Assembly (NCBI RefSeq): GCF_001423295.1
Contig: NZ_LMNG01000013.1
Location: 1 to 50,433, forward strand
Reading direction: 5' to 3'
DNA length: 50,433 bases
Origin: Methylobacterium sp. Leaf112
GTDB lineage: Bacteria > Pseudomonadota > Alphaproteobacteria > Rhizobiales > Beijerinckiaceae
Shown one piece after another: positions 1 through 9,372 of the stretch. The notes beneath the pieces were generated by a model, which worked only from the letters and a program-made list of their open reading frames with translations, had not been told where the DNA came from and did not search any database. Each line of letters begins with the position of its first letter. Position 1 is the stretch's first letter. Position numbers and translations under genes: made by a program.

Positions 1-88
1 TGCCATCTGGGCGAGGCGCTGGATCGCGCCCTCGATGTCTTTCCTGCCATCTGGGCGAGGCGCTGGATCGCGCCCTCGATGTCTTTCC
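1..88. repeat. 44-bp perfect tandem duplication
   Basis: Positions 1-44 and 45-88 are identical. The copy lies inside ftsK, and because 44 is not a multiple of three it puts the following codons out of frame. It sits exactly at the window edge, so an assembly or contig-end artefact is as likely as a true mutation. Confidence 0.95.
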
Positions 89-2717
89 CCGCCACCATCA
101 TCAGGTCGGCCATCTCGTCGACGACGATGACGATGTAGGGCAGGGCCGAGAGGTCCATCTCCTCGGTCTCGTAGACGGCCTGTCCGGTCTCGCGGTTGAA
201 GCCCGTGTGGATCTCGCGGGTGATGATCTCACCCTTGGCCCGCGCTTCGGCCATGCGGGCGTTGTAGCCGTCGATGTTGCGCACGGCGATCTTGGACATC
301 TTCTTGTAGCGCTCCTCCATCTCGCGCACGGCCCACTTCAGGGCGATGACCGCCTTCTTCGGGTCCGTGACCACGGGCGAGAGCAGGTGCGGAATACCGT
401 CGTAGACGGAGAGTTCGAGCATCTTCGGATCGACCATGATCAGGCGGCACTCCTCGGGCTTGAGCCGATAGAGCAGGCTGAGGATCATGGTGTTGATGGC
501 CACCGACTTGCCGGAGCCGGTGGTGCCGGCCACCAGAAGGTGCGGCATCCGGGCGAGGTCGGCGATGATCGGCTCGCCGCCGATGTTCTTGCCGAGGCAC
601 AGGGCGAGCTTGTGCTTGCTCAGGCCGAAATCGGCCGAGGCGAGGAGCTCGCGCAGGTATACGGTCTCGCGGGTGTCGTTGGGCAGCTCGATGCCGATGA
701 CGTTGCGGCCGGGCACCACGGCGACGCGGGCCGAGACGGCGGACATGGACCGGGCGATGTCGTCCGAGAGCGAGATCACGCGGCTCGACTTGGTGCCGGG
801 CGCGGGCTCCAATTCGTAGAGGGTCACGACGGGGCCGGGCCGTACGGCCAAAATGTCGCCGCGCACGCCGAAATCCTGCACGGTCTGCTGGAGGTTCAGG
901 GCGTTCTGCTCCAGCACGTCGGCATCGACCTCCTCGGTCCCGCTCGGGTCGGGCTCGGCCAGGAGTTCGAGGGAGGGATGCTCGTAATCCTCGTTCTCGA
1001 CGAGCGACAGGGAGATGTGCCGCCCGGCGGCGATGAGGGTCTGGCGCTCGGGCAGGATGGCGCGCGGGATGTTGAGGACCGGAACGGGAGGGGCGACCGC
1101 CGCGGCCAGTTCGGGCTCGGGCTGGGCCCGAAGCTCGGACGCAACCTGCGGCGCGAGGGTTCCTTCGGCTTCCGGCGTTTCGACCACGGGCTCGGGGGCA
1201 GGCGCGCCCTTGGGCGTGCGCAGCAGGACCGTCCGCGCCGGGATCGCCGCCGGAACGAAGGCCGACTCGGTGAAGATCACGGGTTCGGCGAAAGGCTTGG
1301 GGTCGGGGAAGGGCTGGGATTCCGCGAAGGACCGGGGCAACGCCACCATCTCGGCACGGGCGTCCGGCAGGGCCGGGACGATCGCGGCGAGCGGGAGCGG
1401 GGCAGGGGAGGGGGCCACCGGCGGGCGGGCCGAGCGAATGGCCGCGCGGGCGGCCATGGCGCTCAGCACGGGCGAGCGCGGCGCGGCGGCGGCCACCTGG
1501 GCGACGGCGCGCGCCGCGTTGTCCTGACCGTCGGCGGGGGCCGGAGGCCTGTCGAACTGCAGCAGGCGGTCGAGGCCGTAGACCGGCGCGGGGCGCAGGA
1601 GCGCGAGATCGGCGGGCGGGGGGACGAAGGCGTCCGGAGCCGACGCGGCCTCCGCCAGCGGCGGGACGACATCGGCAATCGGCGCGACGCCGGCCGAATC
1701 CGCCTGGATCTCCGACCACGCGTCGAGGGCCGCGGAATCGCGGTTGTCGAACCAGGCGTGCACCTCGGACCAGTCCGGAACCTCGGACCAGTCGCGATCC
1801 TCGGCCATGGGATCGGCCGCCGGGGCGTCGGCACGCGTCTCGGCGATGACCGACAGCTCCAGGACGGGCCCCTCCAAGACGGGCCCCTCCAAGACGGGCG
1901 CGTCCAGAACGGGCGCGTCCAGAACGGGCGCGTCCAGAACGGGCGCCTCGACGGCGGGGCTGGCCTGCCGGCGGTCGGGGCTGCGGAAGAAACGGACGCC
2001 CTCCGGCACCACGAAGGGCTGGCGCCACAGGGGCTCGGCGGTGGCCGCCGCCGCCTCGCGGGTCGCCCACTCGATGGCTTCGAGTTCGGCGGCCGCGCGC
2101 GCGGCGGCTTCGGCGGCGCGCTCGGCTTCGGCGCGGGTCCGGATCTCCTCGGCGGCGGCCTCGGCCTGGGCCAGGACGGCGCGCTCGGCATCCAGCGCGC
2201 GCTGGCGGCGCTCCTGCAGCACCGGATCGGGCGTGCGGGTGTAGCGCACGGCCGGGGCGGGGGCGGTGGTGGCCTGGACCGGGCGGGCCTCGTCGGCCTC
2301 CGGCACGATGGCGGCGGGCCGGCGCGGGGCGCGGATGAGGACGCGGGGTCCGGCCTCGCCGTCGCCGAGACCGTCCTCGGGCCGGGCGAAGGGGGCCGCG
2401 CGCGCCGGGATCATGTCGAGGGTGGCGCGGTCGTCGAAGACGTGGTCAGGCCAGCCCTGCACGGCGGGCGGGGTGCGGTAGGCCGCTTCCCGTCCGACGA
2501 GGGCGTGCGGACTCGTCATCCAGCTCGGCGCCGGCCGGGTCGCCGCCACGGTGTAGTCCGGGCGCTGCGGCGGCCCGGCGAGCCGGCGGGTGAGGGTGGC
2601 CCGCAGGTTCATGAGCCGATGCGCAAGGGCGCCTATGGACAGTCCGAGGCGGTCGCCGCCACGGACGGGGCGAGAGGGATCACGATGGGAGTAGGGGAGC
2701 CGTCCCGATGCGCGCAT
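1..2717 (-). CDS. ftsK: DNA translocase FtsK, soluble-type, 3' truncated by window edge
   Basis: ATP-driven DNA translocase that moves chromosome termini during division. About 890 residues are readable before the frame breaks. The motor domain shows a Walker [10 protein letters not shown] at about residues 728-736, then [17 protein letters not shown] and a Walker [13 protein letters not shown] near residue 850, all FtsK hallmarks. The N-terminal two-thirds is Ala/Pro/Glu-rich linker and contains six 5-residue repeats. No membrane segments follow the chosen ATG (2717), and a stop lies four codons upstream, so this looks like the soluble FtsK form rather than the four-helix membrane form. A 44-bp tandem duplication at 1-88 shifts the frame after AQMA; the gamma domain is not in the window. 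Divergent from nadE. Confidence 0.9.
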   Translation of the reverse strand, partial: MRASGRLPYSHRDPSRPVRGGDRLGLSIGALAHRLMNLRATLTRRLAGPPQRPDYTVAATRPAPSWMTSPHALVGREAAYRTPPAVQGWPDHVFDDRATLDMIPARAAPFARPEDGLGDGEAGPRVLIRAPRRPAAIVPEADEARPVQATTAPAPAVRYTRTPDPVLQERRQRALDAERAVLAQAEAAAEEIRTRAEAERAAEAAARAAAELEAIEWATREAAAATAEPLWRQPFVVPEGVRFFRSPDRRQASPAVEAPVLDAPVLDAPVLDAPVLEGPVLEGPVLELSVIAETRADAPAADPMAEDRDWSEVPDWSEVHAWFDNRDSAALDAWSEIQADSAGVAPIADVVPPLAEAASAPDAFVPPPADLALLRPAPVYGLDRLLQFDRPPAPADGQDNAARAVAQVAAAAPRSPVLSAMAARAAIRSARPPVAPSPAPLPLAAIVPALPDARAEMVALPRSFAESQPFPDPKPFAEPVIFTESAFVPAAIPARTVLLRTPKGAPAPEPVVETPEAEGTLAPQVASELRAQPEPELAAAVAPPVPVLNIPRAILPERQTLIAAGRHISLSLVENEDYEHPSLELLAEPDPSGTEEVDADVLEQNALNLQQTVQDFGVRGDILAVRPGPVVTLYELEPAPGTKSSRVISLSDDIARSMSAVSARVAVVPGRNVIGIELPNDTRETVYLRELLASADFGLSKHKLALCLGKNIGGEPIIADLARMPHLLVAGTTGSGKSVAINTMILSLLYRLKPEECRLIMVDPKMLELSVYDGIPHLLSPVVTDPKKAVIALKWAVREMEERYKKMSKIAVRNIDGYNARMAEARAKGEIITREIHTGFNRETGQAVYETEEMDLSALPYIVIVVDEMADLMMVAGKDIEGAIQRLAQMAGKTSRARSSASPRW
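1861..1950 (-). repeat. Six 15-bp tandem repeats inside ftsK linker
   Basis: Six consecutive 15-nt units with small variations encode, on the minus strand, repeats of the type APVLD / GPVLE. They are in frame with ftsK and lie in its low-complexity linker, so copy-number change would lengthen or shorten the linker without breaking the frame. Confidence 0.9.
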
Positions 2718-2853
2718 GATTGGCCGGATTTACTCGAAGCGGGTCCGCTGCCGGGAGGGGCGCGGTTCACCCACGAGTTAGGACCATCGTCGTTAACAGA
2801 CGCTTGCGCCACCGGCCGACGGCCGTTGGAGGGACGGGGCGGATCGGACTAGG

Positions 2854-4986
2854 ATGGCTCACCAGATCCCTACGGCCCCTCCCCTACGGACCCCCAGCCC
2901 CTTGACCGCTCCCCCGGCCCAGACCAGCCCCGCCCCGACTTGCGCCGCCCAGCCCTTCCGCTCGCTCTACACCCACGGCTTCGCCCGGGCCGCGGCCTGC
3001 ACCGGGCGCAGCCACCCGGGCGATCCGGCGGCCAATGCCGCGGCCGTCCTGGCGCTCGCGCGGGACTGCGACGGTCACGGCGCGGCGCTGGCGGTGTTTC
3101 CCGAACTCTGCCTGTCCGGCTACGCCATCGAGGACCTGCTCCTGCAGGCCACGATCCAGGGGGCCGTGGAGGCGGCCGTGGAGGCGGTGCGGGCGGGCAC
3201 TGAGGGGCTGGCCACGGTACTGGTGGTCGGCGCCCCCCTGCGGGCCGGCCACCGGCTCTACAATTGCGCCCTCGCCATCCACCGGGGCCAGGTGCTCGGG
3301 GTGGTGCCGAAGAGCTACCTGCCGAACTATCGGGAATTCTACGAGAAGCGCCATTTCGCGTCCGGGGCCGGCATCACCGGGCAGACGATCCGGATCGGCG
3401 GCCAGACCGTTCCGTTCGGCACCGATCTGCTGTTCGAAGCCGACGACGTGCCGGGATTCGTGCTCGGCATCGAGGTGTGCGAGGACCTGTGGGTGCCCGC
3501 CTCCCCCGGCATGGATCTGGCGCTGGCCGGCGCCACGGTGCTGGCCAACCCATCGGGCAGCCCCATCACCGTGGGCCGCGCGGAATCCCGCGCGCTGCTG
3601 ACGCGCGCCGCCTCCATGCGGGGCCTGTGCGCCTACGTCTACGCTGCGGCGGGGATGGGAGAATCCACCACAGACCTGTCGTGGGACGGCCAGACCAGCA
3701 TCGACGAACTGGGCGAGCGCCTCGCCGAGGGCGCGCGCTTCGCCGACACCCCCGTCGTCACCCTCGCCGACATCGACCTCGACCGGCTCGCCCAGGAGCG
3801 GCTCCAGACCGGAAGCTTCGACGACAACGCCCGGGCCCGCGGGTCGGCCTGTCGCCGCGTCGGGTTCCGCCTCGATCCGCCCAGGGGCGACCTCGGCTTG
3901 AAGCGACGGGTCGAGCGATTTCCGTTCGTCCCGGCCGATCCGGCCCGCCTCGCCCAGGATTGCTACGAGGCCTACAACATCCAGGTCGCGGGCCTCGCCC
4001 AGCGCCTGGCGGCGACGGGCACGAAGCGCGCCGTCATCGGCGTCTCGGGCGGCCTCGATTCGACCCACGCCCTCATCGTCGTGGCCCAGGCCTTCGACCG
4101 CCTCGGCCTGCCGCGCTCGAACATCCTGGCCTATACCCTGCCGGGCTTCGCCACCTCGGACGAGACCAAGGCCAACGCCCACGCCCTGATGGCGGCCCTC
4201 GGCACCACCGCCCGGGAAATCGACATCCGCGACACGGCGACGAAGATGCTCGCCGACATGGACCACCCGTTCGGGCGCGGCGAGCCCGTCTACGACGTCA
4301 CCTTCGAGAACGTGCAGGCGGGCCTGCGCACGGATTACCTGTTCCGGCTGGCCAACCAGCAGGGCGGCATCGTCATCGGCACGGGCGACCTGTCGGAACT
4401 GGCCCTCGGGTGGTGCACCTACGGCGTCGGCGACCAGATGAGCCATTACGGCGTCAATGCCGGCGTGCCCAAGACCCTGATCCAGCACCTGATCCGCTGG
4501 GTGGTCGGCACGGGACAGTTCGACGGAGACGTGGGCGCGACCCTGGCGGCGATCCTCGGCACCGAGATCTCGCCGGAACTCGTGCCTGTGGATGCGGGCG
4601 CCCGGCCCCAGAGCACGCAGGATGTGATCGGCCCCTACGCCCTGCAGGATTTCAACCTGTTCCATATCCTGCGGTACGGCTTCCGGCCCTCGAAGATCGC
4701 CTTCCTGGCGCTCCACGCCTGGGGCGACGCGCGCGCGGGGGCCTGGCCGCCGGACTTTCCGCGCGGCGAGCGCCGGGCCTACGCGCTGCCCGAGATCCGC
4801 GGCTGGCTCGCCTTGTTCCTGAAACGCTTCTTCGGCTTCAGCCAGTTCAAGCGCTCGGCCCTGCCGAACGGGCCGAAGGTCTCGGCCGGGGGCGCCCTGT
4901 CGCCGCGTGGCGACTGGCGGGCGCCCTCCGACGGTTCGGCCCGAGCGTGGCTGGACGAGTTGGAGCGCAACGTCCCCGAGCGCTGA
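2854..4986 (+). CDS. nadE: Glutamine-dependent NAD+ synthetase
   Basis: Makes NAD+ from nicotinic acid adenine dinucleotide, ATP and glutamine in the cytoplasm. The N-terminal nitrilase-type glutaminase domain (about residues 36-330) carries the catalytic triad: E84 in FPELCLSGY, K153 in VVPKSYLPNYREFYEKRHF, C209 in EVCEDLW. The C-terminal synthetase domain has the ATP pyrophosphatase P-loop SGGLDST at 398-404. At 710 residues it matches the long two-domain form. The ATG at 2854 gives a 34-residue Pro-rich leader with no homology expected; an in-frame TTG at 2902 is an alternative start. Divergent from ftsK across about 136 bp. Confidence 0.95.
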   Translation: MAHQIPTAPPLRTPSPLTAPPAQTSPAPTCAAQPFRSLYTHGFARAAACTGRSHPGDPAANAAAVLALARDCDGHGAALAVFPELCLSGYAIEDLLLQATIQGAVEAAVEAVRAGTEGLATVLVVGAPLRAGHRLYNCALAIHRGQVLGVVPKSYLPNYREFYEKRHFASGAGITGQTIRIGGQTVPFGTDLLFEADDVPGFVLGIEVCEDLWVPASPGMDLALAGATVLANPSGSPITVGRAESRALLTRAASMRGLCAYVYAAAGMGESTTDLSWDGQTSIDELGERLAEGARFADTPVVTLADIDLDRLAQERLQTGSFDDNARARGSACRRVGFRLDPPRGDLGLKRRVERFPFVPADPARLAQDCYEAYNIQVAGLAQRLAATGTKRAVIGVSGGLDSTHALIVVAQAFDRLGLPRSNILAYTLPGFATSDETKANAHALMAALGTTAREIDIRDTATKMLADMDHPFGRGEPVYDVTFENVQAGLRTDYLFRLANQQGGIVIGTGDLSELALGWCTYGVGDQMSHYGVNAGVPKTLIQHLIRWVVGTGQFDGDVGATLAAILGTEISPELVPVDAGARPQSTQDVIGPYALQDFNLFHILRYGFRPSKIAFLALHAWGDARAGAWPPDFPRGERRAYALPEIRGWLALFLKRFFGFSQFKRSALPNGPKVSAGGALSPRGDWRAPSDGSARAWLDELERNVPER

Positions 4987-5084
4987 AGCCGAGACCGAAA
5001 GGGCCGCCGGACCGGGAGCCGACACAAACCCGTCCGATTGTCTGGCTACGTCTCCCGGTGGGTGGGCGAATCGGAGGTTGACCG

Positions 5085-5312
5085 ATGCAGAACTACAACG
5101 TTTTCTGCCTCAGGACCGTCGAGGGCCTCTGCTGCGCCGTGCCCGAGAGCCGCGCGGTGCCGCACTTCCTCGGCGGCGGGCACTGGTCGTTCGGGGGCAA
5201 GATCGCGGATCTCGGCGCGGCCCCCATCGAGTTCGACGACCGGGCGGCGGAGACGGCCGTGCGCTTCAACGGATTCTACCTGTTCCAGACCATGGACAGC
5301 CGCTTCCACTGA
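5085..5312 (+). CDS. Small conserved-looking protein, unknown function
   Basis: A 75-residue protein with a good ribosome site (GGAGG about 6 nt before the ATG). It has no signal peptide or membrane segment, two Cys in 'LCCAVP' and an aromatic-rich C-terminus (FNGFYLFQTMDSRFH). The balanced, non-repetitive composition and correct third-position GC bias argue that it is a real gene. No family was recognised. It lies alone between nadE and the PilZ gene. Confidence 0.6.
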   Translation: MQNYNVFCLRTVEGLCCAVPESRAVPHFLGGGHWSFGGKIADLGAAPIEFDDRAAETAVRFNGFYLFQTMDSRFH

Positions 5313-5403
5313 GACGCGCCCGAGTCGCCGATCCCGGCGATCATTCCTTAAGGGGCGCGTGTCAGGATCCGTCATCGCGAGCGGTGAACGGAGATCGCGC
5401 CCC

Positions 5404-5811
5404 ATGTCGGAGCATCGCAGGGAAGTACGGCAGAGGACGTTCCTCAAGGGCCGGATCCTGTTCAACAAGGGTGCGTCGAGCATGGATTGCCTCGTGCGCG
5501 ACATGTCGGCGTCCGGCGCGCGCCTGGCCCTCAGCGAAACCACCACCCTTCCCGAATCCTTCGACCTCTACATCCCGCAGAAGGACAGGACCTACCGCTC
5601 GACCCTGGCCTGGCGCCGGGCCGACGGCGTCGGCATCACCTTTCTGGACGAGGCCGTGCCGGCGCCCATGCCGGCTCCCGCCGAGGATCCGGGCTCCATG
5701 CTGATGCTGATGCGCCGGGTCGGCGAACTCGAAGCCGAGAACGCGGCTCTGCGCCGCCTGCTCATGGGCGCGGCGGCCGCTCCGGCCGAGGGCACCGTCA
5801 ACGCCGGCTGA
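5404..5811 (+). CDS. PilZ domain protein
   Basis: A 135-residue cytoplasmic protein with a single PilZ domain, the receptor fold for cyclic di-GMP. The basic start HRREVRQRTF gives the arginine-rich motif and DMSASGARL matches the D/NxSxxG motif. The last 40 residues (MRRVGELEAENAALRRLL) form a short leucine-zipper-like coiled coil that may mediate dimerisation. The ATG at 5404 was chosen because the PilZ domain starts directly after it, although the frame is open further upstream. Whether it binds cyclic di-GMP is inferred from the motifs only. Confidence 0.85.
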   Translation: MSEHRREVRQRTFLKGRILFNKGASSMDCLVRDMSASGARLALSETTTLPESFDLYIPQKDRTYRSTLAWRRADGVGITFLDEAVPAPMPAPAEDPGSMLMLMRRVGELEAENAALRRLLMGAAAAPAEGTVNAG

Positions 5812-5853
5812 CGCCGGCCCGAGCGGTCCCCCGAAATCCGGGGTGTGCAAGCG

Positions 5854-6285
5854 CTACGCCGTCTCCAACGCCGCCCGGATGCGCGCCGCGTGATCGGCCA
5901 GAACACCTTGATCGGCCATGCCGCCCGTGTGGCGCCCGAGCGCCACGCCGTCGAAGCGCGGCAGGATGTGGACGTGGAGGTGGAACACCGTCTGGCCGCC
6001 GGCCGGTTCGTTGTACTGGAACACGGTCAGGCCGTCGGCGGCGAAGGCCGCCTTCACCGCGCGGGCGACGCGCTGGACCGTCGCCGCCACCGCCGCCAGC
6101 GAAGCCGGGTCGGCGTCGAGGAGGCCACGGGCCGGGGCTTTCGGGATCACCAGGGTGTGGCCGTCGCCCTGGGGCATCACGTCCATGAAAGTGAGGGTGT
6201 GGTCGTCCTCGTAGACCTTCTGCGCCGGGATCTCCCCGCGCAGGATCTTGGCGAAGATGTTCTGAGGGTCATAGGCTGCGGTCAC
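5854..6285 (-). CDS. HIT family hydrolase
   Basis: Histidine-triad nucleotide phosphoramidase/hydrolase of about 143 residues. The catalytic triad motif HLHVHILPRFDG is near the C-terminus and the N-terminal NIFAKILRGEIPAQKVYEDD is the standard family opening. The GTG at 6285 is preferred, with GGAG nine bases upstream; two further in-frame GTG codons at 6318 and 6321 would add a short tail outside the conserved fold. It is convergent with the PilZ gene and divergent from the CDF transporter. Confidence 0.9.
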   Translation of the reverse strand: MTAAYDPQNIFAKILRGEIPAQKVYEDDHTLTFMDVMPQGDGHTLVIPKAPARGLLDADPASLAAVAATVQRVARAVKAAFAADGLTVFQYNEPAGGQTVFHLHVHILPRFDGVALGRHTGGMADQGVLADHAARIRAALETA

Positions 6286-6429
6286 GGTCGCTCGCTCCGG
6301 TCGGGTCGTTTCGGGCACCACGATGCACAGGCGTCCCCCGCGCGTCTACCGACCGAACCTTGGCCTTGCCCCATGCGTTGCAGGGTTCGACGCCTGGGCT
6401 TTCCCCGGCTTTTTCCGGACGAGACCCAC

Positions 6430-7404
6430 ATGGCCCACGAAAGCACGAGCGCCATCTACACCGCCGCCGGCGCCAACCTCGCCATCGCGGCGGCGAAGTT
6501 CGTCGGCGCGTTCTTCACCGGCTCTTCGGCGATGCTGGCAGAGGGCGTCCATTCGATGGTGGACACCACCAACCAGATCCTGCTCCTCGTCGGGATGAAG
6601 CGGGCCAAGCGCCCGGCCGATGCCCTGCATCCGTTCGGCTACGGCCGCGAGATCTACTTCTACGCGTTCATCGTCGCGCTGTTCATCTTCCTCGGCGGCG
6701 GCGCCTTCGCGGTCTACGAGGGCATCCACAAGCTGCATTATCCCGAGCCGGTCTCGGACGCGCACGTGTTCGGACACACGATCCCGGGCCTGTGGGTCAA
6801 TGTCGGCATCCTGGGCTTCGCGGTTCTGGCCGAGGGCTATTCCTGCGCCGTCGCCCTGAAGTCGTTCTGGGCCGAGAAGGGCAGCCGCCCGCCGCTCACG
6901 GCCATCCGCCGCAGCAAGGACCCGGCCCTGTTCACGGTGCTCGTCGAGGATGTCGCCGCTCTCATGGGCCTCGTGGTGGCCCTCTCGGGCGTGATCCTGG
7001 CGCACGTGCTCGAGATGCCCGACCTCGACGGTTGGGCCTCCATCGCCATCGGGGCGATCCTCATCGGCATGGCGGGCTTCCTGATGATCGAGACCCACGG
7101 CCTGCTCATCGGCGAGGCGGCGGACCCCGCCCTCGTCGCGGCCATCCGCGAGGTGGTGCGCACGGAGCCGGGCGTCCACAACGTCAACGCCGTACTGACC
7201 CAGCACATGGGGCCGTCCGACATCCTGGTGAACGTCAGCCTCGACATGGACGACACCCTGAGCGCCGGCAACATCGAGGCGATGGTCGGCCGCCTGGAAG
7301 CCAAGCTGAAGGCGCGGAGCCCCGACGTCACCCGGGTGTTCATCGAGATCCAGTCGAAGGACACGGCGCCGGCCTACCCGGCGGCGGCACCCGCCGGGGC
7401 CTGA
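6430..7404 (+). CDS. Cation diffusion facilitator (CDF) family transporter, ZnT9-like
   Basis: A 324-residue inner-membrane divalent cation exporter. Six hydrophobic segments are visible, followed by a cytoplasmic ferredoxin-like dimerisation domain (about 220-310). The second membrane helix has the metal-site pattern HSMVD (HxxxD). The fifth helix has VLVEDVAALMGL, with ED in place of the usual HD/DxxxD, a pattern I associate with the SLC30A9/ZnT9-like branch. The HPFGYGREIYFYAF loop is typical. Substrate metal cannot be assigned from sequence. The 3' end overlaps the convergent glutathione peroxidase gene by 31 bp. Confidence 0.9.
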   Translation: MAHESTSAIYTAAGANLAIAAAKFVGAFFTGSSAMLAEGVHSMVDTTNQILLLVGMKRAKRPADALHPFGYGREIYFYAFIVALFIFLGGGAFAVYEGIHKLHYPEPVSDAHVFGHTIPGLWVNVGILGFAVLAEGYSCAVALKSFWAEKGSRPPLTAIRRSKDPALFTVLVEDVAALMGLVVALSGVILAHVLEMPDLDGWASIAIGAILIGMAGFLMIETHGLLIGEAADPALVAAIREVVRTEPGVHNVNAVLTQHMGPSDILVNVSLDMDDTLSAGNIEAMVGRLEAKLKARSPDVTRVFIEIQSKDTAPAYPAAAPAGA

Positions 7405-7895
7405 GGCGCCGGCGCGGCGAGCGCCTGCGCGATCGCCCCATCGAGATCGGCAGGCTTGGTCTTCGGGGCGTAGCGGGCGATCACGCGCCCGTCGCGCCCG
7501 ACGAGGAACTTCGTGAAGTTCCACTTGATGCCGGTGAGCCCGAGGAGGCCCGGCTTCTCCCGCTTCAGATGGGCGAAGACCGGATCGGTGGCAGAGCCGT
7601 TGACCGCCACCTTGGCGAGAACCGGAAACGTGACGTCGTAGGTCAGGCTGCAGAACCGGGCGATCTCGGCGGCGTCCCCGGGTTCCTGGGCGCCGAACTG
7701 GTTGCAGGGAAACCCCAGCACCACGAGGCCGGCGTCGCGGTGCCGGCGCCACATCTCCTCCAGCCCTGCATACTGCCCGGTGAAACCGCATTGCGAGGCG
7801 GTGTTGACGACGAGGAGCACCCGGCCGCGATGCCGCGCCAGCGGATACGGCGTGCCGTCGGCGGCGCGTGGAACGAGATCGTACAGGCTGGTCAT
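7374..7895 (-). CDS. Glutathione peroxidase family protein
   Basis: A 173-residue thiol peroxidase that reduces hydroperoxides. The catalytic Cys lies in NTASQCGFTGQYAGLE, the Gln in GFPCNQFGAQEPG, and the Trp-Asn pair in KWNFTKFLV, so all active-site residues are present in the non-seleno form. The C-terminal tail is Ala/Pro-rich. No signal peptide is visible, which suggests a cytoplasmic enzyme. It converges on and overlaps the CDF gene by 31 bp. Confidence 0.92.
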   Translation of the reverse strand: MTSLYDLVPRAADGTPYPLARHRGRVLLVVNTASQCGFTGQYAGLEEMWRRHRDAGLVVLGFPCNQFGAQEPGDAAEIARFCSLTYDVTFPVLAKVAVNGSATDPVFAHLKREKPGLLGLTGIKWNFTKFLVGRDGRVIARYAPKTKPADLDGAIAQALAAPAPQAPAGAAAG

Positions 7896-7947
7896 CGGGT
7901 CCCCTCGGGGGTGGATCTGGCGCCGGCGGGTCTGATCCCCGTCGGGC

Positions 7948-9192
7948 TCACGCGGGCTCCTCGGGCGGCCGCTCCGCCCCGTCGCGCCGGAACGGCGTCA
8001 GGGTGTCGAGGACGTCGGCCGCCTCGACCACGTGCGCGCGCTCGCGCGCGAGATAGTCGGCCACGGCGCGGCGCAGGGCCGGGTCGGCGATGTCGTGGGC
8101 CGAGTGCATGAGCACCGGCCGATAGCCGCGCGCGAGCTTGTGCTCGCCCTGCGCCCCGGCCTCGACCCGCTTCAGGCCATGGGCGATGGCGTAGTCGATG
8201 GCCTGATAGTAGCAGACCTCGAAATGCAGGAACGGATGATCCTCGACGCAGCCCCAGTTGCGGCCGTAGAGGGCGACGTCGCCGATGAAGTTGATGGCGC
8301 CCGCGATGATCTCCCCCTCGCGGCGGGCGAGGATCAGCAGCACTCGCTCGGGCATCCGTTCACCGACGAGATCGAAGAACTTCCGGTTGAGGTAGGGCCG
8401 GCCCCATTTGCGTGCACCGGTGTCGGAATAGAAGGCGTAGAACGCGTCCCAGTGCTCCGCCTTCAGATCGGCCCCGGTGACGTGCTCGATGGTAATGCCG
8501 CGGCTGAGGGCATCCCGGCGCTCGCGCCGGATCGCCTTGCGCTTGCGGGACGCCAGAGCCCCGAGGAAATCCTCGAAGCTCGCATACCCGGCATTGTCCC
8601 AGTGGAATTGCTGGTCGACGCGCTGGAGGAAGCCGAGCTCCCCGGCCTGCGCCCATTCCCGCTCCTGCATGAAGGTGACGTGGATCGAGGACGCCTTGGT
8701 CTCCGCCCGCAGGGCGCGCAGGCCGGCCACCAGGGCGGAGGCCGCCTCGTTCACGTCCTGCCCCGGAGCGATGAGGAAGCGCGCGCCGGTCACCGGCGTG
8801 AACGGCACGCTGACCTGAAGCTTCGGGTAGTAGGCGCCCCCGGCCCGCTCGTAGGCGTCGGCCCAGCCGTGATCGAACACGTACTCGCCCTGGCTGTGGG
8901 ATTTCAGGTAGCACGGCGCCACCCCGACGAGGCGCCCTTCGCGCTCGACCGCCACGTGGAGCGGCAACCAGCCGGTGTGGCGCGAGACGCAGCCCGAATC
9001 CTCCAGGGCCGACAGGAAGGCGTGGGAGATGAACGGGTTGTGGGTCTCGTCGCCGGCCGACAGGGTCTCGGGCGAGGTCGCGCACGCATCCCACTCGGCC
9101 GCCGCGATCTGGCCGAGGCCCTGGACCGCACGCACCTGCAACGTGGTCACGGTTTCGGCCGGGGCGTCGGGTGCTGCGTCGGGCGTGTCCAT
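7948..9192 (-). CDS. GNAT-fold peptidogalycan-type acyltransferase (DUF482/COG3146)
   Basis: A 414-residue predicted N-acyltransferase of the COG3146 family, related in fold to FemAB enzymes. Family blocks visible are NPFISHAFLSALEDSGCV, the tract VAPCYLKSHSQGEYVFDHGWADAYERAGG, YYPKLQVSVPFTPVTG and GRNWGCVEDHPFLHFEVCYY. Its substrate is unknown. The ATG at 9192 fits the family start; an in-frame GTG at 9273 would add 27 residues. It sits 52 bp downstream of the glutathione peroxidase start on the same strand. Confidence 0.88.
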   Translation of the reverse strand: MDTPDAAPDAPAETVTTLQVRAVQGLGQIAAAEWDACATSPETLSAGDETHNPFISHAFLSALEDSGCVSRHTGWLPLHVAVEREGRLVGVAPCYLKSHSQGEYVFDHGWADAYERAGGAYYPKLQVSVPFTPVTGARFLIAPGQDVNEAASALVAGLRALRAETKASSIHVTFMQEREWAQAGELGFLQRVDQQFHWDNAGYASFEDFLGALASRKRKAIRRERRDALSRGITIEHVTGADLKAEHWDAFYAFYSDTGARKWGRPYLNRKFFDLVGERMPERVLLILARREGEIIAGAINFIGDVALYGRNWGCVEDHPFLHFEVCYYQAIDYAIAHGLKRVEAGAQGEHKLARGYRPVLMHSAHDIADPALRRAVADYLARERAHVVEAADVLDTLTPFRRDGAERPPEEPA

Positions 9193-9372
9193 GAGGAGGC
9201 AATCTAGGCCCCGCCGGCGGAGGGGCCAAGGGCGAGCGGAGCCGCGCACCGTCGCAGGGATGTCCGTCGTCACCGACGTCCGGCGTTGGTCGCTCGCAAG
9301 GTTGGTGGGGCTTGCAAGGACGGATCCGCAAGCTCAAGATGACGCGGTACGTGCCTTCGGAAGGGGCAGACG

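Noticed and set aside
207..2852. 881-codon plus-strand open frame over ftsK
   Set aside because: The minus strand has FtsK motor motifs in one continuous frame; the plus frame is Gly/Arg-rich shadow.
2884..5025. 713-codon minus-strand frame opposite nadE
   Set aside because: Shadow of a clearly recognised NAD synthetase gene; it carries no family motif.
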